Counted from the stretch's first letter, positions 24,060-36,435 are shown. The stretch: 64,000 bases of DNA from Brachynemurus nebulosus (GCA_035578155.1 JAPWDM010000016.1:1264001-1328000), one strand, 5' to 3'. A program made the numbers and translations. Notes: a model not told the origin generated them from the sequence alone.

Positions 24060-24393
24060 ATTCTACTCAATTCTAGTGAAATTGACAAAGTAATTGAAAC
24101 TTTAAATATTTTTAATATTTAAAATGAAATTTCACAAAGTAAACCTCTCAACAGTAAATTATTTTTTTTTCTTTTTGGTTATATAGTGTCCAGATTCGCT
24201 CCACACATAGGGGCGAATCTGGACGGTGCTTTATTTGCAATATAAATCACATTCAGTCATGCATATGGGTGAAATTGGACATAAAAAGATAAAAATAGCT
24301 GCATTTTCAGTCTGTAAATTCGCTAAGGTAAATATCTGCATCAGCGAATGACTTTTGATGGGTAGAATAAAACATTTTGGATTTAAATGAATT

Positions 24394-24838
24394 TTATTTC
24401 GATTTACCTTTGAGTCTATCATGCAAAGTCGATTTGGGAACATGGAAATATTCAGCAGCTTGTCTGAACGATTTTCTTTTATTTTTAATATCGGAAAGCA
24501 AGGGCGCAACAACTACATATCTACAGGGGCTCCAACAAAAATTTAAATAATCAAATTTTTTGACAACGCAGTTCTCCGATAACAATGGAAAATGTTGTAA
24601 TAAAATGTCGTCTCCGAAAATTTGATTTTCAAATAAAAAATATTAGTAAACCACTAGAAATTTTACTTTTTAATATAAATAAAATAAATTGAAGGAAAAT
24701 TTCCAGGTAATTTTAAGGGGTCCGGACCCCTTGGACCTCCCCGATTGTTGCGCCTCTGTCGAAAAGAGCCGATTTTATGTTATCTAGACTAGAGTTCATG
24801 TAGTTTATACCCACTTTCTTTTTATATTGACGTACCAT
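24394..24838 (-). pseudogene. pogo-like transposase N-terminus, interrupted
   Basis: The frame begins at ATG 24838-24836 with MVRQYKKK and runs into the MITE at 24758. Beyond the MITE the same frame resumes and reaches KSFRQAAEYFHVPKSTLHDR, a pipsqueak-type helix-turn-helix as found in pogo/Tigger transposases, which bind the element ends. It stops at 24394, right after a KGKSK run. Removing the MITE and one copy of its 8-bp duplication brings the two parts into one frame. The bases AAAG-GTAAAT after the helix could be a splice donor of a former intron. No catalytic DDE part remains in the window. Confidence 0.75.
24499..24758. mobile_element. hAT-type MITE (family B) inside the transposase
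   Basis: 260 bp with ends CAAGGGCGCAACAACT and, inverted, CAGAGGCGCAACAATC. Flanks are TCGGAAAG (24491-24498) and TCGAAAAG (24759-24766), an 8-bp duplication with one mismatch. Relatives of the same sequence lie at 52495-52741 and, inverted, at 55233-55481. Confidence 0.82.
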
Positions 24839-26077
24839 GGTATATGAATTCGCCTCACCTATAGACAATTTTTTGTTAATTAATTTATAAAAAAAAAAAT
24901 TAAGCACAATACACCTTTCATTTTTGGTACATATATTGTCAACAAAACGCCAAACATTTGGTGCCCGTCACTAACTTATATATAACTGTTTTTTTTTTTC
25001 TTTTTTTTTTTTTTTTGTACAGCAGTTTTTTTATAAGATTTCAAAACGCGCGTTATTTTTAAAAATTATAAACAATGGGCCTGTAAAATAACAAAATACA
25101 AAGATGTCACTTTCACCGCTTTTCTTTGATGACTAACTCATAACTGACAATGTTCAGTAGCATAGATTGATCTATGACCTTGTGCGGTCATAACACTGAC
25201 GAAGAAATATTGAGAGGCAGCTCTGTCTAGATTCGCCCCTACTGTCCAGATTCGTCCCAATTGATGGTAACTTTAAAATGTTTTATATTTTGTCACGTCT
25301 ACATCCTGTTTGCACCTAGTACTAACTTTAAATTATGGAGGGTAGAGTATCAGGAGAAGTATCTCCATAATATATAAAAAGTGGCCCCAAAAGTGGATGA
25401 AATTAAGATGGCGCTAGTGTATTAAAATTCTTAAATTTAAAATTAAGCGCTGAAAATTTTAAAACTGAAACAACAGTTTTTATTGTTTTTAACAGTTTTA
25501 ATTGTTATATTTAATTCAATTTTTATATTGTCTTTATATTTAATTCAATTTTTATTGTTTTTAACAGTTAGTATTTCCCTTTAGCATATTTCACTTCACT
25601 TATAATTGCTAAGTTCAGATCGAACCCTGATTGCTTATCAGCGCCGTTCTGTTTACTTATTAAACTATTATTTCATCAAATTCAGGGGCACCTTTTCGAT
25701 TCAAGTCCCATAAGAGATACTCCTCCTGACCTCTACCCTCCATACTTTAAATTTAAAAAAAAAATTACAGTACAAATATGAATTAAAAATTACAGTATAA
25801 AAACCAGCTTTTGACCTTAAATTGACTTTGAGGTCACTATCAAGGTCACATTCGAATGTAAAGTTTTCTGCTCTTTCTATTTCTGCAATCGAAAAGAGGG
25901 TTGCCATTTAAAAAACGAATTTAACCTTGATATGACTTTGAACATTGACCTTGAGGTCAAAGTCAAAGCCACCATTGCATGTGCCGTAAAAAATGCTGAA
26001 ATGTTACCACCATTTATCCCAAAACTGTTTTCCCGCTGAAATTTTTGACTGTTTCCATACTTTTGACTAACCCCATA

Positions 26078-27432
26078 TAATATTACTAACTGCGGCCCGC
26101 GGTTTCACTCGCGTAAAATTATCTGACTTATGAGTCAAATTATTGGGTAAATTTTAAATTAGATATTTGGAAATTCTGTACATATAGTTAGGCAGATTAA
26201 TGCAAAATATTGGCTAGATGTGGACACCCCGGACAAAAGCACCAATTTTGGTTTACATCTTGGTTAAGTTCTAATCTTTAAGTTTTGAGTAGGAGCCACT
26301 CATTTTCATCACCTACAAGGCCGCCATCTTGAGTAATGTCCTCCAAGAACCTGCTGCAGTGTTATTGACAAGTAAATATATTTCCTGAATGTACCCGCGA
26401 CGTCGTTGGCTTTCTCAAAAATTGCTGTTTTGGTACATCTATAGCGGACGCAGTCTACACCAGTGTTTCTTAACCGCCGGTCCGCCGAAGTATTTCGTCA
26501 GTCCGCAGAAAGTTGTGTGAAATTACTCATTATAATTTTTATTTTAAATCAGCTAATCAAAAAACATATTTTAATGTTATCTGCTACTTCAATACATAAA
26601 TTTTGTTACTTCGTCAATTTTAATATTTAATTATTAATTATTTTACAAAGCCGGACCTATCGATTCTGATGAAATTTGAATATGTCATAGAACAAGTCTA
26701 ATTTCAATACTACGTTATTCTAACTGTCTTAAACTACTTTTCATGAAGAAGTTCTTGAATGCTCGAATAGTACGATTATGTCGACCCTGTTACCCTCTAA
26801 TTAACCAACTATTAGACTTAATATTAGGAAATTAGGCAAAAATAGGTCAATTAGATATTTTTACGTAGGTTTGAAATCTGTAAACAAGATTTTAATATAT
26901 TTCATTTTTTACTCTCTTTTGAAAAATTAACTCAACAAATTTTAATCGCAAGCACCTGTGTTGATGTAATTTCAACAAATTTATATCATTAACTAGGTCT
27001 TTAAATATAGCAATATGGTTAATTCAAACTTTTTATCTGTCATGCCGTTTTCGAGATATTTGAAAAAAATTAAATTTTTACCCCAACTTCTGAAATCATA
27101 CCAGTTTCGTGTATTGAGCTTGATTTAACTTCTGAGTTATTATGTTTTTAAAAAGGCCTTATGTTGTATTAAATTTCATTTTAAATAAGTCAAAGTGCTT
27201 TGTAAAATAAATAAATCAAAGTATCAAAGTACAAAGTAAATCGATTTTTTTTTTTCATCATTTTAATGGAAAACGTAAAAATAAAGTTGAATGAAAATTC
27301 CTAACGATTCCGGAGATATTTACATAATTCTAATTTATAAACGAAGTAAGAAAAAGGGGGTGTTCTTTTTGCACGCGCGGAGTTTCCACGAAATAATTTT
27401 TTTCAATGTTGTAATACTGATATCTCAAAAAG
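26078..27432. other. no gene; possible single transposon ends
   Basis: Near 26092 GCGGCCCGCGGTTTCACTCG resembles a widespread arthropod repeat. Near 26461 CAGTGTTTCTTAACCGCCGG looks like a hAT-type end without a partner in the window. The rest is AT-rich non-coding DNA. Confidence 0.4.
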
Positions 27433-27434
27433 TA

Positions 27435-28144
27435 CCGTAAACGCAGGTTACTTGAGTTCTGGGGTGTAACTTGAGCCCAAAATGGAAAAAGTATAATTTT
27501 CTGTTTTGTGCTTATATTAGTCAGTAGTAGAAGTAAGTTACATGTTTAGCTAATAGGTAACAGCAGTAGGTTTACGGTGTTTAAGTTTAGGTAGTTCTGA
27601 AAATTGACACTAGAGGTGAGGCAAGTGTTGTTTACTCTCTGTTTGAAGTTGATGTTTTGTTACCTTGCTAACTTTTGACTGTAAAAATAATTGCGATAGC
27701 CTACAAAGGAAGGTAAGTGTATAATTTTAATATTTTGTTCATTACTAAACTAAATTCAGATATCTTCATATGCCAACTATTTCGTTAATTTTTTAAATTG
27801 AGGTTTTGATAAATCAGTAAAATAACTTTAAAATTAAGATAACTTGAGCCCATTATAACTTTGGTATAAAATGGTGCAAGACTATAGCAGAAATTCCCAA
27901 AAGTCCCAAACCGTTGGACAAGTTCGTTAACCAGGCACGTCTGATGCCCAAAACATGTTATTTTTAGAAATTTTAGTGAAAAAATTAACTTTTTTCCAAA
28001 ATATCTCCTTATTCAAAAATTTTTACACTACTGAAACGAGGAGAAAAAATCACACAAAAACGTCTTTAATCTTTTATTCTATGTCAACTAGTTTCCGAGA
28101 AAAACTAATTTGCAAATCTGGGCTCAAGTAATCCGTGTTTACGG
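27435..28144. mobile_element. TA-flanked TIR element
   Basis: 710 bp with ends CCGTAAACGCAGGTTACTTG and, inverted, CCGTAAACACGGATTACTTG, flanked by TA (27433-27434 and 28145-28146). ACTTGAGCCC boxes recur just inside both ends (near 27468 and 27841, and inverted near 28120). It is non-coding and contains a diverged L repeat (27890-28110). Confidence 0.82.
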
Positions 28145-28146
28145 TA

Positions 28147-28487
28147 ATTAACTTATGAAACTAAATCTTGATTTACTGTATTCATTAATGTATTGCCCAG
28201 TATGCAAACTAAAATGGTAGGCTTAATATGCACGTGTTCAAAATTTATTGCCCCCGTAGACGTCCCCGAAGATTACTCCAGAATTATAGGTACTGTTAAT
28301 TCCAGTTCTAATGCTACTTAACCTTCTTCCTTGTTTTGTAAATGCTTCTTTAGTACCGGATTCAATTTTAAGTCTGTCTCGCTTAAAGATATTGTAAATA
28401 TCTGTTGCTATGACACCGTCTGTTGCTAAAAACACCGTGAGAAGCGGGACCCCATCACGGGAGTCGAATTTTTCGCTACATCTTCGG
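28147..28487. repeat. dispersed repeat, LINE target region
   Basis: 28260-28400 matches 18420-18560 in the same orientation. The end of the stretch, ACATCTTCGG, leads into the LINE target site. Confidence 0.55.
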
Positions 28488-28751
28488 TATTTTAGATAGA
28501 TAGATAGATAGATAGAATTCTGTATTTAACTTTCGTATTACAGGGAGGTTGGTATAAATAATATTAATTTTAAAAAAATACATGCATAATAATAAGCTAA
28601 AATTTTAATTTAATAAAATAAATTAATACTATGAAACAAAAAACTAAAATTAAAATTTAAGTTAAAAACAATTATCAATATTAGAATTAAAACCACAATT
28701 ATTCAAAATTAAAATTACAGTCTTCCACAAGCTTTTACTCATTACAAGATT

Positions 28752-31700
28752 TTACTCATTTAATATAAAGCTTCTTAATTTTAAAGCATTTACGACAAAT
28801 AAATATATTTGTATCATTTTATTCTTGTGGATGGTTGATAGCAGATCAGCTAAAACATTTTCAGAATAATTATTTATATAAGCTGAAAGAGAAGCCTGGC
28901 GTATTGGTTGTAAAATTGGGCATCTCAGCATGAAGTGTTCAAGATTTTCATTTTCTTTCAAGTTGCACATTTTACAAATTTCATCTGTCGACCAAGTGTA
29001 AATTAAACCGTTTACCACAAATCGCATTTGGAATGTACCCATTAGCCTCAATTGTGCTACTACTCTTAATTTGTCTATGCTTACATTTAACTTTATATAT
29101 TCGTTATCTTCAAAATTTAGATATTTGTATAATGTGTTATAACTAGAACTCAGTATTCTACTTTGATCTTCATAATAGCATTTTTCGTTAAATTTTGACA
29201 AAATGGTTTGTTTATGGTTCTTCACTAATTGAGAGTCTTGCCGTTGCCACAAATGTCTAAAACCCAAATCATTGAGAATTTGCTTCAGCTGAGAGACCCA
29301 ATTGTATTTAACAGTGTTATGATCTTGTTCGTCTAAATGTAATAGACGCCTATAACACTGAAAAGTCTTTGCTCTGGCATTTTAGAAGCTTTTCCCACCA
29401 GTTCAAAATTAATTTCAGAGCAATTACTGCCAGACTTGTCCTTTGCATTTCACTTCTGATAAGGTAATGGGGGTGTCGATCTGGGTAAACAAAGAACTGA
29501 CTTAAAGAAAGCACTCTGAACTTTATCCAGTGAGTTAAGATGTCTTAGTGACCATATTTCGGCCCCGTATAATAATGTTGTTTGCACTATTGTTTCAAGT
29601 AATTTAATTTTTGATTGCCATGAGTTACATTTAGTTTTGACCAGAATTGATTTAACACTGCCAATAGCCAACTTGGCTTTTTTTATTGCATTTTCAGCTT
29701 GTTGTAAGAATAAGCCCGAATTGGAAAAAATAACACCCAAATAATTAAAATTTTGCACTTCTTCTATTTTTTCCTTATTTATATAAAATTTATTTTTTTG
29801 TGCTCTACCTCTCTTGCAAAATGTCATTATTTTAGTTTTATCTATATTTATTTTTAGTTTGTTTATATCACAATATTTAAAGAAAATATTTAAGCTAGGC
29901 TGGAGTTCCAACTCGTTTTCAGCGACTATTGTGCAGTCATCGGCAATATGTAACTGTTATTTAATTTTACTCCCATAACTCTGTGCTCCTCAAAGAAAGT
30001 TTTTAAGTCGCTGAGAAATAATATGAATAACAGTGGACTCAATGAGTCCCCTTGCATAACACCAACGGTTAGATTAATTTCTAGAGTTTGTGTTAACAAG
30101 TTTAGTAAGAGTTTTCCTGATTTATATATACTTTCAATGATTTTAATAATTTTACGGCTTACTCCTATAGATCGTAATTTTTCCCAAAGTAAATTGTGAT
30201 TCACTGTATCAAATGCGCGTCTAAGATCTACAAAACAACTATACATTTTCCCCTTACTACGTGCAACGGAAATGTTGATTAATGTGTTTAAAATAAAGAT
30301 ATTGTCTTGACAACTTCTGCCCCTTCTAAACCCGGCCTGGTTATCAGGTAAAATATTTGCGCTTTCTGCCCATGTTAACAAGCGATCACTTAATATTTTT
30401 GTAAATATTTTCATAATTGAATTCAACAAAGCTATACTCCTATAATTGGTAGGGTCTTCCCTGGATCCTTTTTTAAACAATAAGACTAACTTACTCCTAG
30501 ACCAATCGGGGGTTGTTTTTTCTTCCGATAGAATGACATTGGACATTTTTAGTATTAAGAGCAAACAATTTTCGGGTAAATTTTTTATAAATTCATTCGG
30601 TATACCATCTGGTCCTGGTGCTTTATTGTTTTTAATGTTTTTGATGGCATTGTTTAACTCATTCAACGAAATATCTGCATCTAGGTAGGGGTGTTTTACA
30701 TCTAAAAAAACAACTTCCTTAACTAAATTAACTGGATAAATTAGTTCAAAGTGCTCCCTCCAAACCTGATCGCTAATACATGATAAATCCGTAGTATTTT
30801 TTATTTTTCTAAATTTATTTATGGCCTTCCAGAATTCCCCACTATTTTTTACATTGGATAGATCATTATGTAATTTATCATAGTAGATAGCTTTTTTTGT
30901 TTTCAGAAGTTCTTTATATTTTTTTTCTCATAAGTATATGTATACTTAGACTAAACCTTTTTCAAAATTGTTATTTCTAGCCAATTTGAATACACCTCTG
31001 ACATGAATTTTTTTCTCTTTATAATCTTGATCAAACCATGGTTTGCTGTAATGAAAGTATTTGTTTTTGTTACTGTTAGAAAGTTTTTTATTTACGCACA
31101 TATTTAGTGTAACAGATACGTCTTTTATTTTTTGAATTAAATTAGTGTAAATGGAGCTAACATCCTCAACGTCAGAGCTGCATTCAAAATTTTCCATTTC
31201 TTCAAAAAATATTTTACTTTGGAATTCGTTCCATTTCAAATAGTGTATAATAGAAGTCCCAGTGATACTGTCGTCATTCAGAGCAGTTTTAGTTTTGTTA
31301 TCAATATACAGAATGCACGGTAAGTGATCTGATGTGAGAGTAAAACACCTACTTTAAAGTCTACTACTTTTTTTAACTGCAATGTCGTTTGCCCACACCA
31401 GATCAATCACGCTGCATCCATTTTTATTTATAAAAGTATATTGTCCCAGCAGATCACTTTCGCTCCTTCCATTTATTACAAAATAATTTTGATCAGCCAT
31501 GAACTGAACAATTGTTTTACCTCGTTTATTAACAACAGTATCCATGGAACTCCTAGAATTATATAATATAGTACCATTAAAAATGTCATCATACCCTTGT
31601 CCCAAATTACCAATTCGACAGTTCATATTTCCACAAATAACTTGGATGTGACTGATAATTTTCAGATAATTGTATTAACAAATCAAACAATAAATTTAAA

Positions 31701-32068
31701 ATTATATCTAAATCATATGATGGATTAAAGTAAACATAAACAACAATAAACCAATTTAAACTAATTTTGACATTGTATGCAATCCACAAGTTCGTACTTT
31801 CAATCAAAACATGTTCAATATTTTTATTTATAAATATTACCATACCACCACTTGGTCAGCCCACTGATTTTGGTTTTGTAGCTTTTACATTATAGTGTGC
31901 AAATTCGTTTAATATTTTGAAATTGAAATCATTACATAACCACGTTTCACTTAACATTATAATATTACATTCCTGCATTTTTTGTTGTTGTTTTGATTGA
32001 AGACTCAAAAAATTTTGTATTCCATTACAATTCCATAACAATATTTTAAAACTATAATTATCATTCAC
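28752..32068 (-). pseudogene. LINE ORF2: endonuclease, reverse transcriptase, zinc finger
   Basis: The parts lie in order but in several frames. 32068-31856 has LLWNCNGIQ and LSETWLC of an APE-type endonuclease. 31843-31607 and 31626-31354 continue it, with GQYTFINKNGCSVIDLVW. 31239-30946 is a linker. 30666-29926 is the RT with NNKAPGPDGIPNEFIKN, QAGFRRGRSCQDNIF, FVDLRRAFDTVNH and GVMQGDSLSPLLF. One extra T near 29950 breaks the frame within the YADD catalytic motif, and the frame continues in 29911-29450. 29267-28752 holds a C-terminal C-x2-C...H...C finger (CKMC...HFMLRC). At least four shifts make it non-functional. In a live element this protein nicks the target and copies the RNA there. 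Confidence 0.88.
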
Positions 32069-32083
32069 TGTTTTCCTTAGTTG

Positions 32084-32833
32084 CTATATATTACTGTCCA
32101 CTGACCCGTCGCTCACACACGGTCGCGAACGTGGACGAAGATATCTATCAATGGATGAAGTCTTAATTGAAGATTTATTTTCACTTTGATCTGGTTTTTT
32201 CGATTTCTCTGAATTATGTGAATCGTCATTTCGAAGTCGCTTCTTATCATTTACTGCAGTAATTTTTTGAACAGAATCAACTTTAAATAATTGACCATCT
32301 ACGTACAATTTATCATATTTAATATACGCTTTTTTTCCTTGTTGGCAATACAATTTTAACTGCGGAATTAAATCTTTTCTTTTTTGTCTTATTTCGTAAG
32401 TAAGATCATCATCTATGTATACTGATGAATTTTTTAAGTTACTTCTATTCATGAATAATAATCTTTTCAATCGCCAGGAAACTAAACCAACTAATATAAT
32501 AATTTTATCGTTTTTACCATTTATTTTTTTAACAAAATCGATATCTTTAACAGTACATTCAACTTTCAGTTTATCATTAAACAGATTTAACACTTGTAGT
32601 TCCAATTCGTCGTAATTTTTTGACACATTCTCTATTCCATATATAACAATATGTTTCCTTTTGTTTTCATTTTCCAGCATATTAACTTTATTTTCTAATT
32701 TATTTACACAGCTTTTAAACACACCGATTTCACTTTTCAGGTTATCAATTTTTTGATTTAGTATTTCATTAGCGCTTTTCGATTCGGCTTCTAATTTTTT
32801 TACAGCTTCTAGAACATCTTTAATTGAAATTTT
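32084..32833 (-). pseudogene. LINE ORF1 protein, N-terminally truncated
   Basis: About 249 codons open to TAG at 32084. It starts with a heptad-rich coiled coil (around LEAVKKLEAESKSANEILNQ), followed by RKHIVIYGIENVSKNYDELE, which resembles the RRM of L1-type ORF1 proteins, and a basic C-terminal domain ending in a Ser-rich tail. Such proteins bind the LINE RNA as trimers. The frame reads on upstream through the target site and a (TA)n tract, but that part is not LINE. The N-terminus is lost. It ends 16 bases before the ORF2 frame, the usual close spacing. Confidence 0.75.
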
Positions 32834-32841
32834 TATTTTAG

Positions 32842-32959
32842 CGAATTTCCAAAACTGGAAATACGCTATTACAGTAGGTGTCATGACGCGACCTAAGTCC
32901 GGGACCATAACAGAAATATGTTTTGAGATCCCCAGAATCCGAAAATGATATTCACTAAA

Positions 32960-33032
<73 letters not shown>

Positions 33033-33320
33033 CACGATAACTCTCGAACGGAGCATTTAATTTTTATGAAATTTGGTGAAAAGTTTCGAAATTCAAAACT
33101 CTTGGACGAGTTCGTTAGCCAGACACGTCGGATGCCCAGAAGTAGGTTTTTCGGGCATTTTTTGTCAAAAAAAATGAGTTTTTTGCTAGAAATAAGCAAC
33201 TTTTCAAATTTTTTTTACACTAATTGAAAGGACGAGGCAAATTACGTAAAAAACGTTTTTAAACCATTCCTCTAGGTTAATTACTTTTCGAGAAAAACTA
33301 GAAAATATGTCGTTCCTCAT
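32842..33320. repeat. (TA)n tract with L repeat
   Basis: 32842-32962 is a non-coding repeat edge. 32963-33029 is pure (TA)n. From 33030 the L repeat follows (GATAACTCTCGAACGG; GGATGCCCAGAAGTAGG), matching 1085-1244 in inverse orientation. Confidence 0.75.
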
Positions 33321-33957
33321 TTCACTTGCACTCACACTCTTTTATTTTCTGTCTCATGTTTTGCCAAGATATATTCGAAAAAACGGCTTTATAAGTGACG
33401 TGTCATGATTTTTTTTAATCCAATTTAACGGTTAAGTTATATTCTATTTCTCTCGTTGAATAGGTTCTTATAATCTATCTATTCCATTTTTTTTAGAATA
33501 ATTTTCAAGGAAATTTGTTTTATGTGATATGGTTAGAATTCAGATTATGTTTATACCTTACTAAAATTAATAAGAGTTTGCTACAAATGAATAAAAATTA
33601 CGTTAAACCATACTAAAATAATAATGTTTTTACGTAAATTTCTGCCAGATTGATAATACAGTTATCATTGGAACGTATAAGCATGGCATTCTAATCTTAA
33701 ATAATTTTTCATATTCATTTTTTTTTTTGTTAAAAAAAAATTATTGTGACATATTCTGTCATTTCGTTCATTTCGTTTTGGAAATATTACAAAATTTTAA
33801 CGCGAATCATTTAAAAAGAGTTAAATTACGTAAAGTTACAGTTTTTCGAAAAAACGTAATAAAATTTTTACATTTTACATAGGTACTTACAACAATTGTA
33901 TTCGAAAGGTAATTTAAGGGTAAATTTTTTTTATTTCTTTCACCAATTTGTTATTTT
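33321..33957. other. no gene recognised
   Basis: AT-rich, no open frame of note and no repeat I can place, apart from the 8-bp target copy GTTATTTT at 33950-33957. Confidence 0.45.
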
Positions 33958-34689
33958 GGCAATTTCCTAGTATACGTGCACAAGAAAAATTGTGAAACTT
34001 TCTATTTTTATATATTAAACATGACCCAAAACGAACGAAAATTAGTATTAAAATTGGCGCTCACGTTTAGTTTCCGTAAAATTTAATATTCAAAATTTAA
34101 TTTGTTCATATGAAAAAAAAAACACTTAAAATCGTTTCACAAAACATCTACACGAAAAGGATTAAAAATTTCTATCTTTGTGTATTAAACATGAACCAAA
34201 ACGAATGAAAATTAGTATAAAAATTGCGATTTACCTTTAATTTTCGTAAAATTTAACATTCATAATTTGATTTAGTTGAAATGTAAGCCAGCACTACAAT
34301 TAAATATAACACAAAACTCACAATCATTTAATTTTAACGATATGACACATTTAGTTTTAAAAAACCGTAACCATAATATCACCAAACAAATAAAAATAAA
34401 TAAAAAATATTAATTTAAATTAAATTAATATTTAAAATAAAATTTTTTTTAGGTGGACGTTTTATTGTGTTATATCTTTTATTTTTAAAAAAAATCAAAC
34501 AATCTGAAGCATCTGAAGTTGTCTGCACTAAATACATATTTAGGTCTGTTCCCGTACTTTCTTTTAATCTGCTTATGTAATAATGTGAATAGGCTATAAA
34601 TAAACAGCTTCCTTCTGCTTATTGAATTAAACAGGTTAATCTCTGATATTTTAAATTTCAGACACCAAATACAATCTTAAATTATTCAA

Positions 34690-34920
34690 AATCATTAATT
34701 TTTTTTAAATTTACGTACAATCACTTTTGTAAATATAACTGATAAATTTAAAAATTTAAATTTGAGACTTGGAAGGAAAAAGTAGGAATTCTGAAGTCAC
34801 TTCTAATTTATATATTTGCCTACCGAAAAGAACGTGAACTAATTGAAATTTCGATGTACAAGAACGAGTTTCGCGTTTTTTCTTCTAATACATTAACTTT
34901 TCTACTGGTCCGGGAACTAA
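34690..34920 (+). repeat. direct repeat, left copy
   Basis: Shares AAATTTAAAAATTTAAATTT, TTGGAAGGAAAAAGTAGGA and TACAAGAACGA-like blocks with 36660-36890 in the same orientation. The pair brackets the satellite array. Confidence 0.75.
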
Positions 34921-35019
34921 CCGTTTTATAAATCTAATAATCCTGACATTTAGTTATAAAACCAATAGCAAGCGGTAAATTTCAAACTATTTTAAAAAAA
35001 ATTTTTCTTATAAAAATAG

Positions 35020-36180
35020 TAACTAATCTCACCACCTATAACCTTAACCTAATTAGTTTTTATACCAAAGTCGAAGTATATTCTCAAAACTAACTAAACT
35101 AACCTAACCTTAATTAACCTCACTATCTATAACCTTAACCTAATCAGTTTTTATACCAAAGTCAAAGTATATTGTCAAAACTAACTAAATTAACCTAACC
35201 TTAACTAACCTCACCACCTGTAACCTTAGCCTAATTAGCATTTATACCAAAGTCGAAGTATATTGCCAAAACTAACTAAACTAACCTAACCTTAACTAAC
35301 TTCACCACCTATAACATTAACCTAATTAGTTTTCATACCAAAGTCGAAGTATATTGTCAAAACTAACTGAACCAACCTAACCTCAACTAACCTCACCACC
35401 TATAAGCTTAACCTAATTAGTTTTTATATCAAAGTCGAAGTAGATTGTCAAAACTAACTAAACTAACCTAACCTTAACTAGCCTCACCACCTATAACCTT
35501 AACCTAATTAGTTTTTATATCAAAGTCGAAGTATATTATCAAACTAACTAAACTAACCTAACCTTAACTAACCTCACCTCCTGTAACCTTAACCTAATTT
35601 GTTTTTATATCAAAGTCGAAGTATATTGTCAAAACTAACTGATCCAACCTAACCTCAACTAACCTCACCACCTATAACCTTAACCTAATTAGTTTTTATA
35701 TCAAAGTCGAAGTAGATTGTCAAAACTAACTAAACTAACCTAACCTTAACTAGCCTCACCACCAATAACCTTTACCTAATTAGTTTTTATATTAAATTCA
35801 AAGTATATTGACAAAACTAACTAAACTAACCTAACCTTAACTAACCTCACCACCTATAACCTTAACCTAATTAGTTTTTATATCAAAGTCGAAGTATATT
35901 CTCAAAACTAGCTAAACTAACCTAACCATAATTAACCTCACCACCTATAACCTTAACCTAATTAGTTTTTATACCAAAGTCGAAGTACATTTTCAAAACT
36001 AACTAAACTAACCTAACCTTAATTAACCTCACCACCTATAACCTTAACCTAATTAGTTTTTATACAAAAGTCTAAGTATATTGTCAAAACTAACTAAACT
36101 AACCTAACCTTAACTAACCTCACCACCTAGTTTTTATATCATCGACCTAAAATTTGAAAAGAAAAAACTTATAATCTTAA
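35020..36180 (+). repeat. 91-bp satellite, about 13 copies
   Basis: The box CTCACCACCTATAACC recurs every 91 bases (start of ACCACC near 35031, 35122, 35213, 35304, 35395, 35486, 35576, 35667, 35758, 35849, 35940, 36031 and 36122; one step is 90). Each unit carries CTAACCTAACCTTAACTAA and CAAAGTCGAAGTATATT. Units are very similar, and alternate units at 35395 and 35667 share extra variants, hinting at higher-order copying. Confidence 0.95.
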
Positions 36181-36435
36181 CCTAACTAACATATAACATT
36201 ATTACCTAGTTCTTATATCATCCACTATTTGATCTTTTAAACTAATGTTTCTCAAGCTTAGCTTTTTAAATACAATAGTTTTCACCCATTAACGTCCGGT
36301 TTTAAATGCAATAGTTTAAATTCCAACATCTAAGGTCTGTTGCAATTTAACCATCTTTTATATGTTGGAAGCAAAACAAAACAATCATATCACGGTCGCA
36401 TGTACCCTAACTCAAAAGAATAATAAAATTAAAGA

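Larger units (their letters stand above)
23218..24160 (+). mobile_element. Penelope-like element, 5'-truncated, with inverted LTR arms
   Basis: 943 bp flanked by an exact 12-bp duplication, A then nine T then CT (23206-23217 and 24161-24172). Inverted arms of about 245 bp (23218-23466 and 23867-24120) enclose a central part with a GIY-YIG nuclease frame. A 38-40-base asymmetric tail containing TTCACAAAGTAAACCTCTC ends it. Penelope elements are known for a C-terminal GIY-YIG domain, for LTR-like repeats often found inverted in truncated copies, and for hammerhead ribozymes in those repeats. All three traits are seen here. Confidence 0.85.
23055..25267 (-). mobile_element. pogo-type element remnant
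   Basis: Bounded by CCGTCAGTTAGGGCGAATCT (left) and, inverted, CCATCAATTGGGACGAATCT (right), with TA on both sides (23053-23054, 25268-25269). Extra boxes related to GGGCGAATCTGGAC occur near 24189, 24211 and 25222, probably transposase-binding repeats. It carries an N-terminal fragment of a pogo-like transposase on the minus strand. Without the Penelope insertion and the hAT-type MITE it would be about 1 kb. Confidence 0.75.
22117..26075. mobile_element. long-TIR element containing nested insertions
   Basis: Left end CAGTGTTAGTCAAAAGTATG and right end (inverted) TGGGGTTAGTCAAAAGTATG, flanked by TA at 22115-22116 and 26076-26077. The inverted arms stay alignable for roughly 330 bp (22117-22450 with 25740-26075), sharing GGGATAAATGGT and AAAGAGCAGAAAA blocks. 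No transposase of its own is visible. It was later entered by a hAT-type MITE and by a pogo-type element. TA duplication suggests the Tc1/mariner group. Confidence 0.8.
28496..32833 (-). mobile_element. LINE (Jockey/CR1-type group), decayed, 5'-truncated
   Basis: About 4.3 kb in minus orientation with an ORF1, then endonuclease and reverse transcriptase frames, and a 3' end in a short (TCTA)n tail (28496-28515). TATTTTAG stands at both edges (28488-28495 and 32834-32841), a plausible target duplication. Several frameshifts split ORF2. The clade assignment within the Jockey group is tentative. Confidence 0.85.

Noticed and set aside
35020..36180. 91-bp repeat as telomeric CCTAA-type DNA
   Set aside because: CCTAACC occurs once or twice per unit but not as a short tandem repeat. 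The period is 91 bp and the array lies inside a transposon.
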